A stretch of DNA of 7,076 nt from Planctomycetaceae bacterium. Lineage in GTDB: Bacteria; Planctomycetota; Phycisphaerae; Phycisphaerales; SM1A02. The position numbers were made by a program, and so were the translations under genes. Shown piece after piece: positions 1 through 6,356 of this stretch. The notes under the pieces are model-generated. The model was not told the origin of the DNA. It saw only the letters and a program-made list of their open reading frames with translations, and did no database searches. Within the stretch, counting starts at the first letter, position 1; the number at the start of each line of letters is the position of its first letter. Location of the stretch: NCBI GenBank assembly GCA_947474205.1, contig CANJIC010000104.1:1-7076 (forward strand). The letters are read 5' to 3'.

Positions 1-1603
1 AAGTAGATGTGTTGCGACCGTTGGCGGCTTGTACCAAACCAAATTGGCCCATGTCCTTGCTCTCCATCACCTTCAACTCTGGTTTGCCATCTTTGTCCAC
101 GCCGTCGCGCACCATGATCATGGGCTTGTCGGGCGTGAACACCAAAAGATCCGTGTGACCGTCGTGGTCGGCGTCCAAACTTAAAATAGTTTCAGGGCCA
201 CGCGTCAGAGTTCCCAAACTTACGCTGCGGTGATTTTTTGTGTCCATGGATTGTTCACCAGTCGCGGGAATTAAAAGCAGTTGATAGTTGCGTCCATCCT
301 TGGTGACCACCGCCAACGTGTTGGTGCCGTTGAAGTCCAGCAAATTCATGGTGACGGGTGAACTACCAGCTGGAAGCGGAATTGCCTTGGGAAACGCGAT
401 ACCGTCGGGGCCAGCGCTGGAGCGCCCAACAATTCCTTCTTTTTCAGAGAGCAAAAAGACTTGCGCAAGTTGATCGCCTTTGGCGCTTTGCGCGGCGATG
501 GAATCCAAATCCGCAAGCGCCGGAAATTTCTCCGGCGTTTCAAATCCCTTGCCAAGTTTCTGGAGATAGAGCATGACGGCGTTCTCGCCCGTATTGGTGG
601 CGAGCAAATCCAAACGGCCATCGCCATCAATATCCACCACGGCGAAGTTGCGCTTTTTATTTTGCGGATCATTGAAGGTCACGGTTTGAATGCTGGTCTC
701 GCGATCACTGGCGCGCTCAATGGTGGACTTCATCAATTTGCTGAATACCAAGCGCTTGCTTGGTTTCTCAATCACGGCTAGCAAAGCTTGTTTGTCGCCG
801 GGCAAATGCAGCGAATCAACCTCGCGTAGTGGCGGCATTTCAAAACGATTTTGCGGGCCCACCACAAGTTTGTCGCCTTCAAGGCTGGTCAGCCAAATTC
901 GAATCGGGCTGGAATCATCGGGCACAATGCCGACCAAATCCGTGGTGCCATTGCCGTCAAAATCATCGGCCATAATGGCTACAATTGTTCCCTCGCCCGC
1001 GCTTAATTCCATGGGCGTTCCAAGTTGATCATTGTCCAGCGGCCACACGGAAATCTTTCCGCCAGTGTTGGTGATCAATTCCGGTTTTGAATCGCCAGTC
1101 ACGTTGGCCAGCAATAAATTGTCGCGGTTTCCAACCAAGTTTTTCACGGGTGTCTTGCGAATAATTTCAAACACACCAGGCTTGGTCTGTTTCACAAACG
1201 CAATCGTTCCTGGTTGTCCCGCGTAGATCAAATCCATTTTTCCATCGTGGTCAAAGTCGGTGGCAAGCACCGCCAACACTTCGTGTGGCACTGAAATAGT
1301 TTCGCGGCGAAAGCGCCACAGCTCGGGCAATTCATTGGATCCTGGAGTGGTCGGCTTCTCGTCACCGGGCTTGGCGTCGGCGCGTTGGTAATACAGTTCA
1401 ATGCGGCTCTTTCGATTGTTGACCACCACCAAATCCTTGCGGCCGTCGCCATCCAAATCCACCGCGATCATGGGTCCAGCCTTGGGGTCAATTTTTTGAA
1501 TCTCAAGTGGATCAAATCCAAAGTTGGCGGACAGGTCGGCGCTTTGCGGCGCGGCGAGCATGGCGGCGCTCAAACTCATGGCAACGGCGGAAAGAATAAA
1601 CAT
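1..1603 (-). CDS. Exported FG-GAP/VCBS repeat protein (3'-truncated by window edge)
   Basis: The frame is open from the ATG at 1603 to the left edge, giving 534 codons without a stop. Residues 1-18 are hydrophobic and Ala-rich like a signal peptide, although the usual Lys/Arg near the N-terminus is absent. The rest is built from FG-GAP/VCBS-type blades with integrin-like calcium loops of the form DxDxDGxxDL at residues 49-58, 116-125, 214-223 (DFDGNGTTDL), 324-333 and 477-486. Degenerate loops lie near 167-176 and 423-431. The spacing of roughly 65-110 residues between intact loops fits a beta-propeller with some decayed blades. Such proteins are usually periplasmic or cell-surface and bind ligands or partners; no enzymatic domain is visible in this part. 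The chosen start has GGAG seven bases upstream. An in-frame ATG at 1687 would add 28 residues, including a Lys and an Arg before the hydrophobic stretch, and cannot be excluded. The family is clear, the specific role unknown. Confidence 0.88.
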   Translation of the reverse strand, partial: MFILSAVAMSLSAAMLAAPQSADLSANFGFDPLEIQKIDPKAGPMIAVDLDGDGRKDLVVVNNRKSRIELYYQRADAKPGDEKPTTPGSNELPELWRFRRETISVPHEVLAVLATDFDHDGKMDLIYAGQPGTIAFVKQTKPGVFEIIRKTPVKNLVGNRDNLLLANVTGDSKPELITNTGGKISVWPLDNDQLGTPMELSAGEGTIVAIMADDFDGNGTTDLVGIVPDDSSPIRIWLTSLEGDKLVVGPQNRFEMPPLREVDSLHLPGDKQALLAVIEKPSKRLVFSKLMKSTIERASDRETSIQTVTFNDPQNKKRNFAVVDIDGDGRLDLLATNTGENAVMLYLQKLGKGFETPEKFPALADLDSIAAQSAKGDQLAQVFLLSEKEGIVGRSSAGPDGIAFPKAIPLPAGSSPVTMNLLDFNGTNTLAVVTKDGRNYQLLLIPATGEQSMDTKNHRSVSLGTLTRGPETILSLDADHDGHTDLLVFTPDKPMIMVRDGVDKDGKPELKVMESKDMGQFGLVQAANGRNTST

Positions 1604-1610
1604 CACAGGT

Positions 1611-1614
1611 CTCC
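1611..1614 (-). promoter_or_regulatory. Shine-Dalgarno site of the FG-GAP gene
   Basis: On the minus strand GGAG stands seven bases before the ATG at 1603. This spacing is the main reason for choosing that start over the in-frame GTG at 1648 or ATG at 1687. Confidence 0.6.
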
Positions 1615-1681
1615 ATAAAGAGGTCAGCAAAAGTATTTTGCAAAGCACGTTCTCAAGCCCCGACCAAATGGGCGGGCGGGC

Positions 1682-1687
1682 TATCAT
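1682..1687 (+). promoter_or_regulatory. Candidate -10 box (TATCAT) of a possibly leaderless protease transcript
   Basis: TATCAT matches the sigma70 -10 consensus TATAAT at five of six positions and ends six bases before the GTG at 1694. A start point about seven bases downstream would coincide with the GTG itself, giving a leaderless mRNA. This agrees with the lack of a recognisable Shine-Dalgarno before GTG 1694 or ATG 1706. The matching -35 is poor: CCGACC at 1660-1665, spacing 16, three of six matches. This is inference only. Confidence 0.25.
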
Positions 1688-1693
1688 AAGCCT

Positions 1694-2683
1694 GTGAAAA
1701 AATATATGTCATTATCGTCGCTTCGAGCATTTGCAAGCGTGACTTTGCTTCTCGGCGCGGTTGAGTTGGCCAACGCGGATGTCATTCATCTGCAAAGTGG
1801 CTCCACCATCAATGGTCAAATTGTGAAACGCAGCGATAAGCGCGTTTGGGTGGATATTGGCGCGGAAGTGTTGTCATTTGACATGGAGGATGTCGCTTCC
1901 ATCGAGGCCGCCGCCGCCGCCGCGCCCGTGAAACTGGAGCGCGATGATTTGTTCCACACCGTGGTCAACCCGCCAACGCAAAGTCCAAAGGAGCACGCAA
2001 AAAGTATTGGACCCGCGGTTGTGAAAATCAGCACGCCAGGCGGCTTGGGTTCGGGCGTGATCATTGACAAGGATGGACACGCCATCACCAACGCGCATGT
2101 TGTGCAGGGCGAGCAAAAGTTGAAGGCCACCGTTTGGTTTCCGCAAGCCGATGGCACGCTCAAGCGTGTTGACATTGACAAGGTGGAACTGATCGCGGTG
2201 AACAATCATTTGGATTTAGCATTGGTGAAAATTCCATCCACCAAAGAGGGCGATTTCTCATTCGCGCCAATTCAAAAAGAGGAGCAACTTGATATTGGGC
2301 AAGCCGTGTTCGCCATTGGAAATCCGCTGGGTCTTGAGCGCACGCTCACGCAAGGCGTGATCAGCACAACGCAGCGCAGTTTCGACGGCCTCACCTATAT
2401 ACAGATGGATTGCCCGATCAATCCCGGCAACTCTGGCGGTCCGCTTTTCAACACGCGCGGCGAGGTGATTGGAATCACCAACATGGGTTTGCGCGGCGGT
2501 GAATCCCTGGGATTTGCAATTCCCGCGCGCTATGTGAAAGATTTTGTGCGCAATCGCGAGGCCTTCACGTACGACCGCAGTAATCCAAACTCAGGTCACA
2601 ATTATCACGATGGTCCCACGCGTTCCAAGTTTGATACCGAGTCCTCGTTGCTTGATGGATCAAATGCCGCCACGGCGAAGTAA
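1694..2683 (+). CDS. Exported S1C-family (HtrA/Deg-like) serine protease without PDZ domain
   Basis: This 329-residue protein is a trypsin-like serine endopeptidase, expected to act in the periplasm or envelope on unfolded or specific proteins. Residues 1-29 form a signal peptide (two Lys after the start, hydrophobic core 11-24, likely cleavage after ANA at 27-29). Residues 30-71 form a short beta-rich region with the pattern LxSGSTINGQIV. A six-Ala linker (72-77) follows. The protease domain spans about 85-287, with the triad His135 (ITNAH), Asp174 (HLDLALVKI) and Ser247 (NPGNSGGPLF). The sequence GNPLGLERTLTQGVIS at 209-224 is also typical of Deg proteases. The tail after about 290 is hydrophilic and low-complexity, and there is no room for a PDZ domain, unlike DegP or DegS. 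The GTG start was chosen because it supplies the Lys-Lys n-region; ATG 1706 would remove it. No ribosome binding site is visible. Activity looks intact; the substrate is unknown. Confidence 0.92.
   Translation: MKKYMSLSSLRAFASVTLLLGAVELANADVIHLQSGSTINGQIVKRSDKRVWVDIGAEVLSFDMEDVASIEAAAAAAPVKLERDDLFHTVVNPPTQSPKEHAKSIGPAVVKISTPGGLGSGVIIDKDGHAITNAHVVQGEQKLKATVWFPQADGTLKRVDIDKVELIAVNNHLDLALVKIPSTKEGDFSFAPIQKEEQLDIGQAVFAIGNPLGLERTLTQGVISTTQRSFDGLTYIQMDCPINPGNSGGPLFNTRGEVIGITNMGLRGGESLGFAIPARYVKDFVRNREAFTYDRSNPNSGHNYHDGPTRSKFDTESSLLDGSNAATAK
1907..1921 (+). repeat. (GCC)5 trinucleotide repeat coding for an Ala linker
   Basis: Five perfect GCC codons followed by GCG encode Ala72-Ala77 of the protease, at the junction between its N-terminal beta-rich region and the protease domain. 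It probably serves as a flexible spacer. Such a tract could change length by slippage without shifting the frame. Confidence 0.75.
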
Positions 2684-2818
2684 TCAGGCTCAATCAATTT
2701 TTGGCAATACAAGTCTTCTGTCATAACCCGGGTGTGAATTTGTGTTTCTCAATCACTTCCATTTCAAATTCGCGTGCCGCATGAATGCGACTCGCACATT
2801 CTCTTGCAAGGCCTCGCA
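2684..2818 (+). other. Intergenic region between protease and 617-residue protein genes
   Basis: The 135 bases hold no gene I can support and no hairpin-plus-T-run terminator. The only dyad is the short perfect palindrome ACCCGGGT at 2726-2733, too small to terminate transcription. A TTGGCA at 2701-2706 resembles a -35 box but has no good -10 at the right distance (TCATAA at 2721-2726 is only 14 bases away). The protease transcript may read through into the next gene. Confidence 0.4.
2808..2811 (+). promoter_or_regulatory. Shine-Dalgarno-like AAGG deciding the start at 2819
   Basis: AAGG lies seven bases before ATG 2819. The upstream in-frame GTG at 2774 would put 15 polar residues before the signal peptide and lacks a comparable site, so 2819 is preferred. 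Confidence 0.5.
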
Positions 2819-4672
2819 ATGAACCATCCTAAAAAATATTTTCTTGCTGCGTCCGCAATCGTGTTGTTGATCGTTGGCAACGCCGCGGCGCAAGCGCAGG
2901 CACAAGAGCCAGTCAAAGATGTGGCCAAAGAAGTTGCAAGTAACGCGGTGAAGTTTGAGCAAATTGTTCCTCAAGACGCGTGGTTGGTGATGGGCATCGA
3001 CGATATCGACAACACACGCCAGCGATGGGGCGCCACGCCAATTGGAAAGTGGTTGCAGAGCGATGCTGTGCAAGCGTTGATGAAGGACGACCTGGAAGTC
3101 TCTTTGAAAAAAAACAAGGCGCGCCTGCAGGAATTGGGGCTAGAGGAAGACGCGTGGAGTTGGCCACATTCCGCGGGAATTGGCTTTTATATTGTGCATG
3201 ATCAGGACCTGGACGCTGACTTGCCGCACTTCATTATGAGCGGAGTGTGGAACGAAAATGCGGACAAAGTCAACGCCATTTTCGAGGCAGTCTTGGCCGA
3301 GATGCAAAAGAAAACCCCGGGCTCCGTGAGCAATGTCGACATTCGCGGTAAATCTGGTAAAGCGATTCACGTACAGGACAACCAACTTTCACCAAAAAAG
3401 CGGCGGCGTGGTCGCGGTGGTAATTCATTCGTTCCCGAAGGAGCGCTTGATCACATTGAAACGCTGTATTTCGTGCGCGACGGAAACCATTTTTTGCTTG
3501 GCAGTGTCAAGGAAGATCTAGAGGAGGCTCTTGGCGTGTATGCGGGCACTGCGCGTAAATCCGTGGCGGACTCGGTGGATTTTAAAAAGACCATTGATAG
3601 CGTGGGCCGCGGTGATGGGTGGATGGTGATGTTGACTTCTACCCTGCACAAAGTTGCGGGGGCTGGTGGACCGCAGGTGGAATTAGTTCAACCCTATTTG
3701 CAAACCCTTTTTGGCGATGTGCACGGGTACGGATTTTCCCTCTCCTCCGACGCGCCTGGCGCGCAATTTCAACTGCTTTCAAGCATCGTGATTGATGGAG
3801 ATCGAATGGGTTTGTTGGCGCTTCCTAATCCCGCTCAAAGCCCCAGCGCGCCGCCGGCATTTGTGGCCAATGACGCCAATGGATATGGAACCGTTAATTT
3901 GCAATTTGGACAAGTGATGAAATTGATCGAGTCCATGGTCGCTTCATTGCCCGAGGAACTGTCAGCGAATTTTGACGCCACTTTGCAGCAATATGGCCCA
4001 GATCTTTCCAAGGCGTTTGCCCGGCTTGGACCTGATATGCACATTGTAAGTCGCAAGGCGCGTGCAAATGTTGAATTGAAAAAATCCGAAAGCTCGGATT
4101 CCGCCACTGGTTCTATCTACGCCATTCGATGCGCCGACGAGCAAGCGCTCACGTCCTTGTTGAACTTGTTCATGTCCCAAGGTGGATTTGAAACACGCGA
4201 CTTCAATGGCAACACCATCTTTGAGGACAAGTCGCGTGAATCATGCTGCGGCTTTGGCGGCGGTTGGTTTTTTATGGGCAAGTCCGTGTTCGTGGAGGAA
4301 TGTCTGCGCTCCATGGGCGGCGCCATTCAAAGTGGAACATTGGCTGAAACCCGTGAATGCAAGCAGGTTTTGGCTGATTTGGGAAGCACCCCGGTTTTGT
4401 GCTGGGGATACATGGACATGCTGATCTCATTTGACGAGGACAAGAAGCCAAAATCAAATCGGGGATCTTCGGTCGCGGCCAGTTATGACTCCAACGATCA
4501 GGAGATCATGAACCAAGTTGGTGTTGATATTCCAACCGATCCATTTCTCAATTTGCTTCGGGATGAGAAGCAGGGTTGGAAAACCGCGTTTGGCCCCAGC
4601 GTGTTTAGCATGACACAAGAGTCCTCGTCGCTGATCACAAAGATCCGCTTGTTGCCGCCAACGGCCCCGTGA
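2819..4672 (+). CDS. Large exported protein of unknown function, DUF3352-like
   Basis: I do not recognise a specific function. The 617-residue product begins with a strong signal peptide (MNHPKKYFLA, hydrophobic core 8-20, Ala/Gln-rich cleavage region 21-29), so it is exported. The mature start reads VPQDAWLVMGIDDIDNTRQR (50-69) followed by GATPIGKWLQSD (71-82). That layout recalls planctomycete and cyanobacterial DUF3352-type proteins, which open with a statement-like strand and then a short 'lgklL..d' helix; this likeness is from memory. Two similar segments, DGNHFLLGSVKEDLEEAL (221-238) and GGWFFMGKSVFVEECLRSM (481-499), suggest a duplicated module. A basic patch KKRRRGR lies at 193-199. 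All six cysteines (438, 476, 477, 495, 514, 528) fall within a 91-residue part of the second half. A Ser/Pro-rich stretch at 337-347 may be a linker between the halves. No catalytic motif was found. The gene stands alone on this strand between a protease and a convergent operon. Confidence 0.85.
   Translation: MNHPKKYFLAASAIVLLIVGNAAAQAQAQEPVKDVAKEVASNAVKFEQIVPQDAWLVMGIDDIDNTRQRWGATPIGKWLQSDAVQALMKDDLEVSLKKNKARLQELGLEEDAWSWPHSAGIGFYIVHDQDLDADLPHFIMSGVWNENADKVNAIFEAVLAEMQKKTPGSVSNVDIRGKSGKAIHVQDNQLSPKKRRRGRGGNSFVPEGALDHIETLYFVRDGNHFLLGSVKEDLEEALGVYAGTARKSVADSVDFKKTIDSVGRGDGWMVMLTSTLHKVAGAGGPQVELVQPYLQTLFGDVHGYGFSLSSDAPGAQFQLLSSIVIDGDRMGLLALPNPAQSPSAPPAFVANDANGYGTVNLQFGQVMKLIESMVASLPEELSANFDATLQQYGPDLSKAFARLGPDMHIVSRKARANVELKKSESSDSATGSIYAIRCADEQALTSLLNLFMSQGGFETRDFNGNTIFEDKSRESCCGFGGGWFFMGKSVFVEECLRSMGGAIQSGTLAETRECKQVLADLGSTPVLCWGYMDMLISFDEDKKPKSNRGSSVAASYDSNDQEIMNQVGVDIPTDPFLNLLRDEKQGWKTAFGPSVFSMTQESSSLITKIRLLPPTAP
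4635..4672. other. 38-base overlap of two convergent 3' coding ends
   Basis: The 617-residue protein gene ends with TGA at 4670-4672 (plus) and the hydrolase gene ends with TGA at 4635-4637 (minus). The last 12 or so codons of each are therefore antisense to one another, and any terminators must lie inside the opposite gene. No hairpin terminator is visible on either strand near here; only AT-rich TTTTAAAAATT follows at about 4677-4687. Confidence 0.8.
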
Positions 4673-5723
4673 TCGATTTTAAAAATTCAGCGAGTGCGTC
4701 GTCAAATTTTTTCGGATCACCTTCACGCAGATCGTCGTGGCGCTGATACGCGACGACGACCAGCGTGCCGTGTGGAGCCGCGTTTGCAATTGCGCGCGCG
4801 TCCGCAAGCGGCGAGATTGGATCGCGGTCGCCAGCGATGACCAACAATGGAGCGCGCAACGTGCGCGTGTCAATTTCCAGCGCCGCATCCATGCGGCCCA
4901 GCATGCGCAGCATTAAAAATGCGATGGGCGCAAATGGCCACGCGGGAAGATTTTGTAGCGCCAGACGCGCGGGAATGGGCGAGCGCAATGTGCTGTACGG
5001 CGCGAAGGCGATCACGCCCGCGATGCCAATACCGCGCGTTGTTTGGCTATGTAAATGATGATTTGCCTGACTTTTTGCCTGACTATGTGCTTGGTCATTC
5101 GAATTCACATTGGGCGGGAGGTGTGGTGGCGACTGCGCGGGCATATCGTCAACTTTTTTGATCGCACGAAGAACTGTGCCAGAGTCAATTTCATTGTTGG
5201 CCAAATTCGCAGCGCGAACCGCAACGCCTGCGCCCATGGAGTGGCCCGCAAGAATGAGCGCCCGCTTGGGAAATTGTTGCGCAATTTCTTGTAGCACATG
5301 CAGCACGCATTGGGGTTCACTTGTTCCAACGCCACTCCATGCCCCAGCATGTTCGCCATGCGCTGGCAAATCTAGCAACACAATTTCAGAGCAGACTTTG
5401 CGAAAGGGCTCAACGCGTGTCAGCGAATCCCAACGTGAGCGGCCCCAGCCATGCAGCATGACCACAATGGGAGCGTCCGTATTTTGTGCGTCGCCAGAAA
5501 TACGCCACGCCGGACATGGATGTCGCTGGCCAGATGAATATTGAACATCGTCAAATCGCAAGCCAAGTTCGGACGGATCTTTTGGACGACCCGTGGCCAG
5601 CGCCCACGCGAACATTTTTCGTGGCGGCCGAAGCGCCTGCAACGCGGTCATGACGCCGCCCCACACGCACACCAGAACAATGGCCAGCGTGAACAAAATG
5701 AAAAGCCCCCAAGGCTGCGCCAT
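4635..5723 (-). CDS. Membrane-anchored alpha/beta hydrolase (serine hydrolase)
   Basis: The 362-residue protein has an N-terminal membrane segment at about 5-29 (hydrophobic, no cleavage motif), so the catalytic domain is probably held at the membrane. The alpha/beta hydrolase core starts near 84: PIVVMLHGWG (85-94) is the oxyanion-hole strand and loop, LLDLPAHGEHAG (116-127) the next strand, and GHSMG (160-164) the nucleophile elbow with Ser162. The acid is likely Asp301 in AGDRDPISP and the base His329 in QRHDD. The triad is complete, so esterase, thioesterase or lipase-type activity is expected; the substrate cannot be read from sequence. Residues about 190-230 are a polar low-complexity insertion rich in Pro, Gln, His and Ser, placed before the strand IAGVIAFAPYS. 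It starts three bases after the cyclodeaminase-family gene, in line with cotranscription. Possible ribosome sites are GAAG (6 bases) or AAGG (11 bases) upstream. The C-terminus overlaps a convergent gene. Confidence 0.9.
   Translation of the reverse strand: MAQPWGLFILFTLAIVLVCVWGGVMTALQALRPPRKMFAWALATGRPKDPSELGLRFDDVQYSSGQRHPCPAWRISGDAQNTDAPIVVMLHGWGRSRWDSLTRVEPFRKVCSEIVLLDLPAHGEHAGAWSGVGTSEPQCVLHVLQEIAQQFPKRALILAGHSMGAGVAVRAANLANNEIDSGTVLRAIKKVDDMPAQSPPHLPPNVNSNDQAHSQAKSQANHHLHSQTTRGIGIAGVIAFAPYSTLRSPIPARLALQNLPAWPFAPIAFLMLRMLGRMDAALEIDTRTLRAPLLVIAGDRDPISPLADARAIANAAPHGTLVVVAYQRHDDLREGDPKKFDDALAEFLKSITGPLAATSGSL
5062..5085. repeat. 12-base tandem repeat (two copies) in the hydrolase insertion
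   Basis: TTTGCCTGACTT is followed directly by TTTGCCTGACTA, 11 of 12 bases identical. On the minus strand it encodes the repeated SQAK/SQAN of residues 214-221. A third, decayed unit may follow at 5086-5097. It suggests that the insertion grew by small in-frame duplications. Confidence 0.7.
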
Positions 5724-5726
5724 GAA

Positions 5727-6356
5727 TTACTTCGCCTTCATCACGGTGGTGATGTCGCGGGCGATGGAATCGGACGCGCTTCGCACTTGGGCCAATGCGT
5801 GCGCGAGTTTATTTTCGGTCGTGGCGCGCTCGACGGCGTCGCAAAGTTGTGGCACGTTCACGCGCACATTCCATGCCGCGGCGCCAGCGGCGGTGTCGGC
5901 CAATGTGGCGGCAATGGCCAAGTCGCTGAGCAAGTTTGGATTGCAGGTTTTGGGCAGGTTTTGTAGCGTTTTTAGTATGTCGTGCGCCAACATCAGAATG
6001 GACATTGGTGCCGCCGTCGCCGCGCGAACCGCGGTGGGTTCCTGTTCAATGCGCCGCGCGTCGGTAGGGGGCAATTTCCAAAGCGCGGACAAGTTTGCAT
6101 ACGCAACAGCGTCTTCATCGGCCAGAGCCAGCGCTTTAATTTGCGCGCGTTGCAAACTCTGCAAGGCAAGTTGATTTTCGTTTTCATGCGCCGCGAATTT
6201 GGGCTTGCCCAAGGTGTACGCCAGCACCATGCATCCAAGCGCCGCTGCATGCGCGGCCGTGACCGCGGCCACGGCGCCACCACCTGGGCTTGGCGCCTTG
6301 CTGGCCAAGCGATCGGCGAACTCTTGCATGGAAAGTTGCGCCAGTGTTTCGCTCAT
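5727..6356 (-). CDS. Cyclodeaminase/cyclohydrolase family protein (FTCD C-terminal domain family)
   Basis: The 209-residue protein matches the stand-alone formimidoyl-tetrahydrofolate cyclodeaminase / FchA-type methenyl-tetrahydrofolate cyclohydrolase family. Members convert 5-formimidoyl-THF to 5,10-methenyl-THF with release of ammonia, or interconvert methenyl- and 10-formyl-THF. The family signature is clear: FADRLASKAPSPGGGAVAA (13-31) with the glycine-rich turn, an Ala-rich helix after it, ADEDAVAYANLS (79-90) with acidic residues where the family has its active-site Asp, and NPNLLSDLAIAATLAD (139-154) followed by NVRVNVP (163-169). The length is near the usual 200-210. The protein is predicted to be soluble, cytosolic and mostly helical. 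Its ATG overlaps the pheT stop (ATGA) and has GGAG eight bases upstream, so translation is probably coupled. Sequence alone does not separate deaminase from cyclohydrolase activity, and no histidine-degradation gene is nearby. Confidence 0.88.
   Translation of the reverse strand: MSETLAQLSMQEFADRLASKAPSPGGGAVAAVTAAHAAALGCMVLAYTLGKPKFAAHENENQLALQSLQRAQIKALALADEDAVAYANLSALWKLPPTDARRIEQEPTAVRAATAAPMSILMLAHDILKTLQNLPKTCNPNLLSDLAIAATLADTAAGAAAWNVRVNVPQLCDAVERATTENKLAHALAQVRSASDSIARDITTVMKAK
5739..5754 (-). other. Small inverted repeat upstream of the hydrolase start
   Basis: Arms CATCAC and GTGATG (perfect 6 bp) flank a 4-base loop within the last codons of the cyclodeaminase-family gene. In the minus-strand mRNA the stem ends 15 bases before the hydrolase ATG, next to the possible AAGG ribosome site. 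It could influence reinitiation, but it is short and lies in coding sequence, so it may be chance. Confidence 0.2.

Larger units (their letters stand above)
1604..1693. promoter_or_regulatory. Divergent intergenic region with promoters for both flanking genes
   Basis: The FG-GAP gene (minus) and the protease gene (plus) start 90 bases apart, so both promoters, or one shared control region, must lie here or in the adjacent coding ends. For the minus direction a weak pair is TTGAGA (1651-1656 complement) and TACTTT (1630-1635 complement), 15 bases apart, shorter than the ideal 17. A G-rich tract with three GGG runs lies at 1670-1680. No clear operator palindrome was seen. The position is firm; the promoter elements are guesses. 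Confidence 0.4.

Noticed and set aside
747..764. Inverted repeat ACCAAGC-GCTT-GCTTGGT, possible terminator
   Set aside because: It lies in the middle of the FG-GAP coding frame and is not followed by a T-run on either strand.
288..1618. Short open frames on both strands within the FG-GAP gene
   Set aside because: The continuous 534-codon minus-strand frame with repeated calcium loops explains the region; the others show no motif.
1670..1680. Three GGG runs, possible G-quadruplex in the divergent promoter
   Set aside because: Only three runs are present; an intramolecular quadruplex needs four.
1816..2209. Minus-strand frames of 111-129 codons opposite the protease
   Set aside because: They are antisense to the region coding for the triad-containing domain and have no recognisable features.
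2726..2733. Palindrome ACCCGGGT after the protease gene
   Set aside because: Eight bases with no loop and no T-run; too short to be a terminator and with no second copy to suggest an operator.
2774..2818. GTG start at 2774 adding 15 residues to the 617-residue protein
   Set aside because: It would put polar residues before a textbook signal peptide; ATG 2819 has AAGG at proper spacing.
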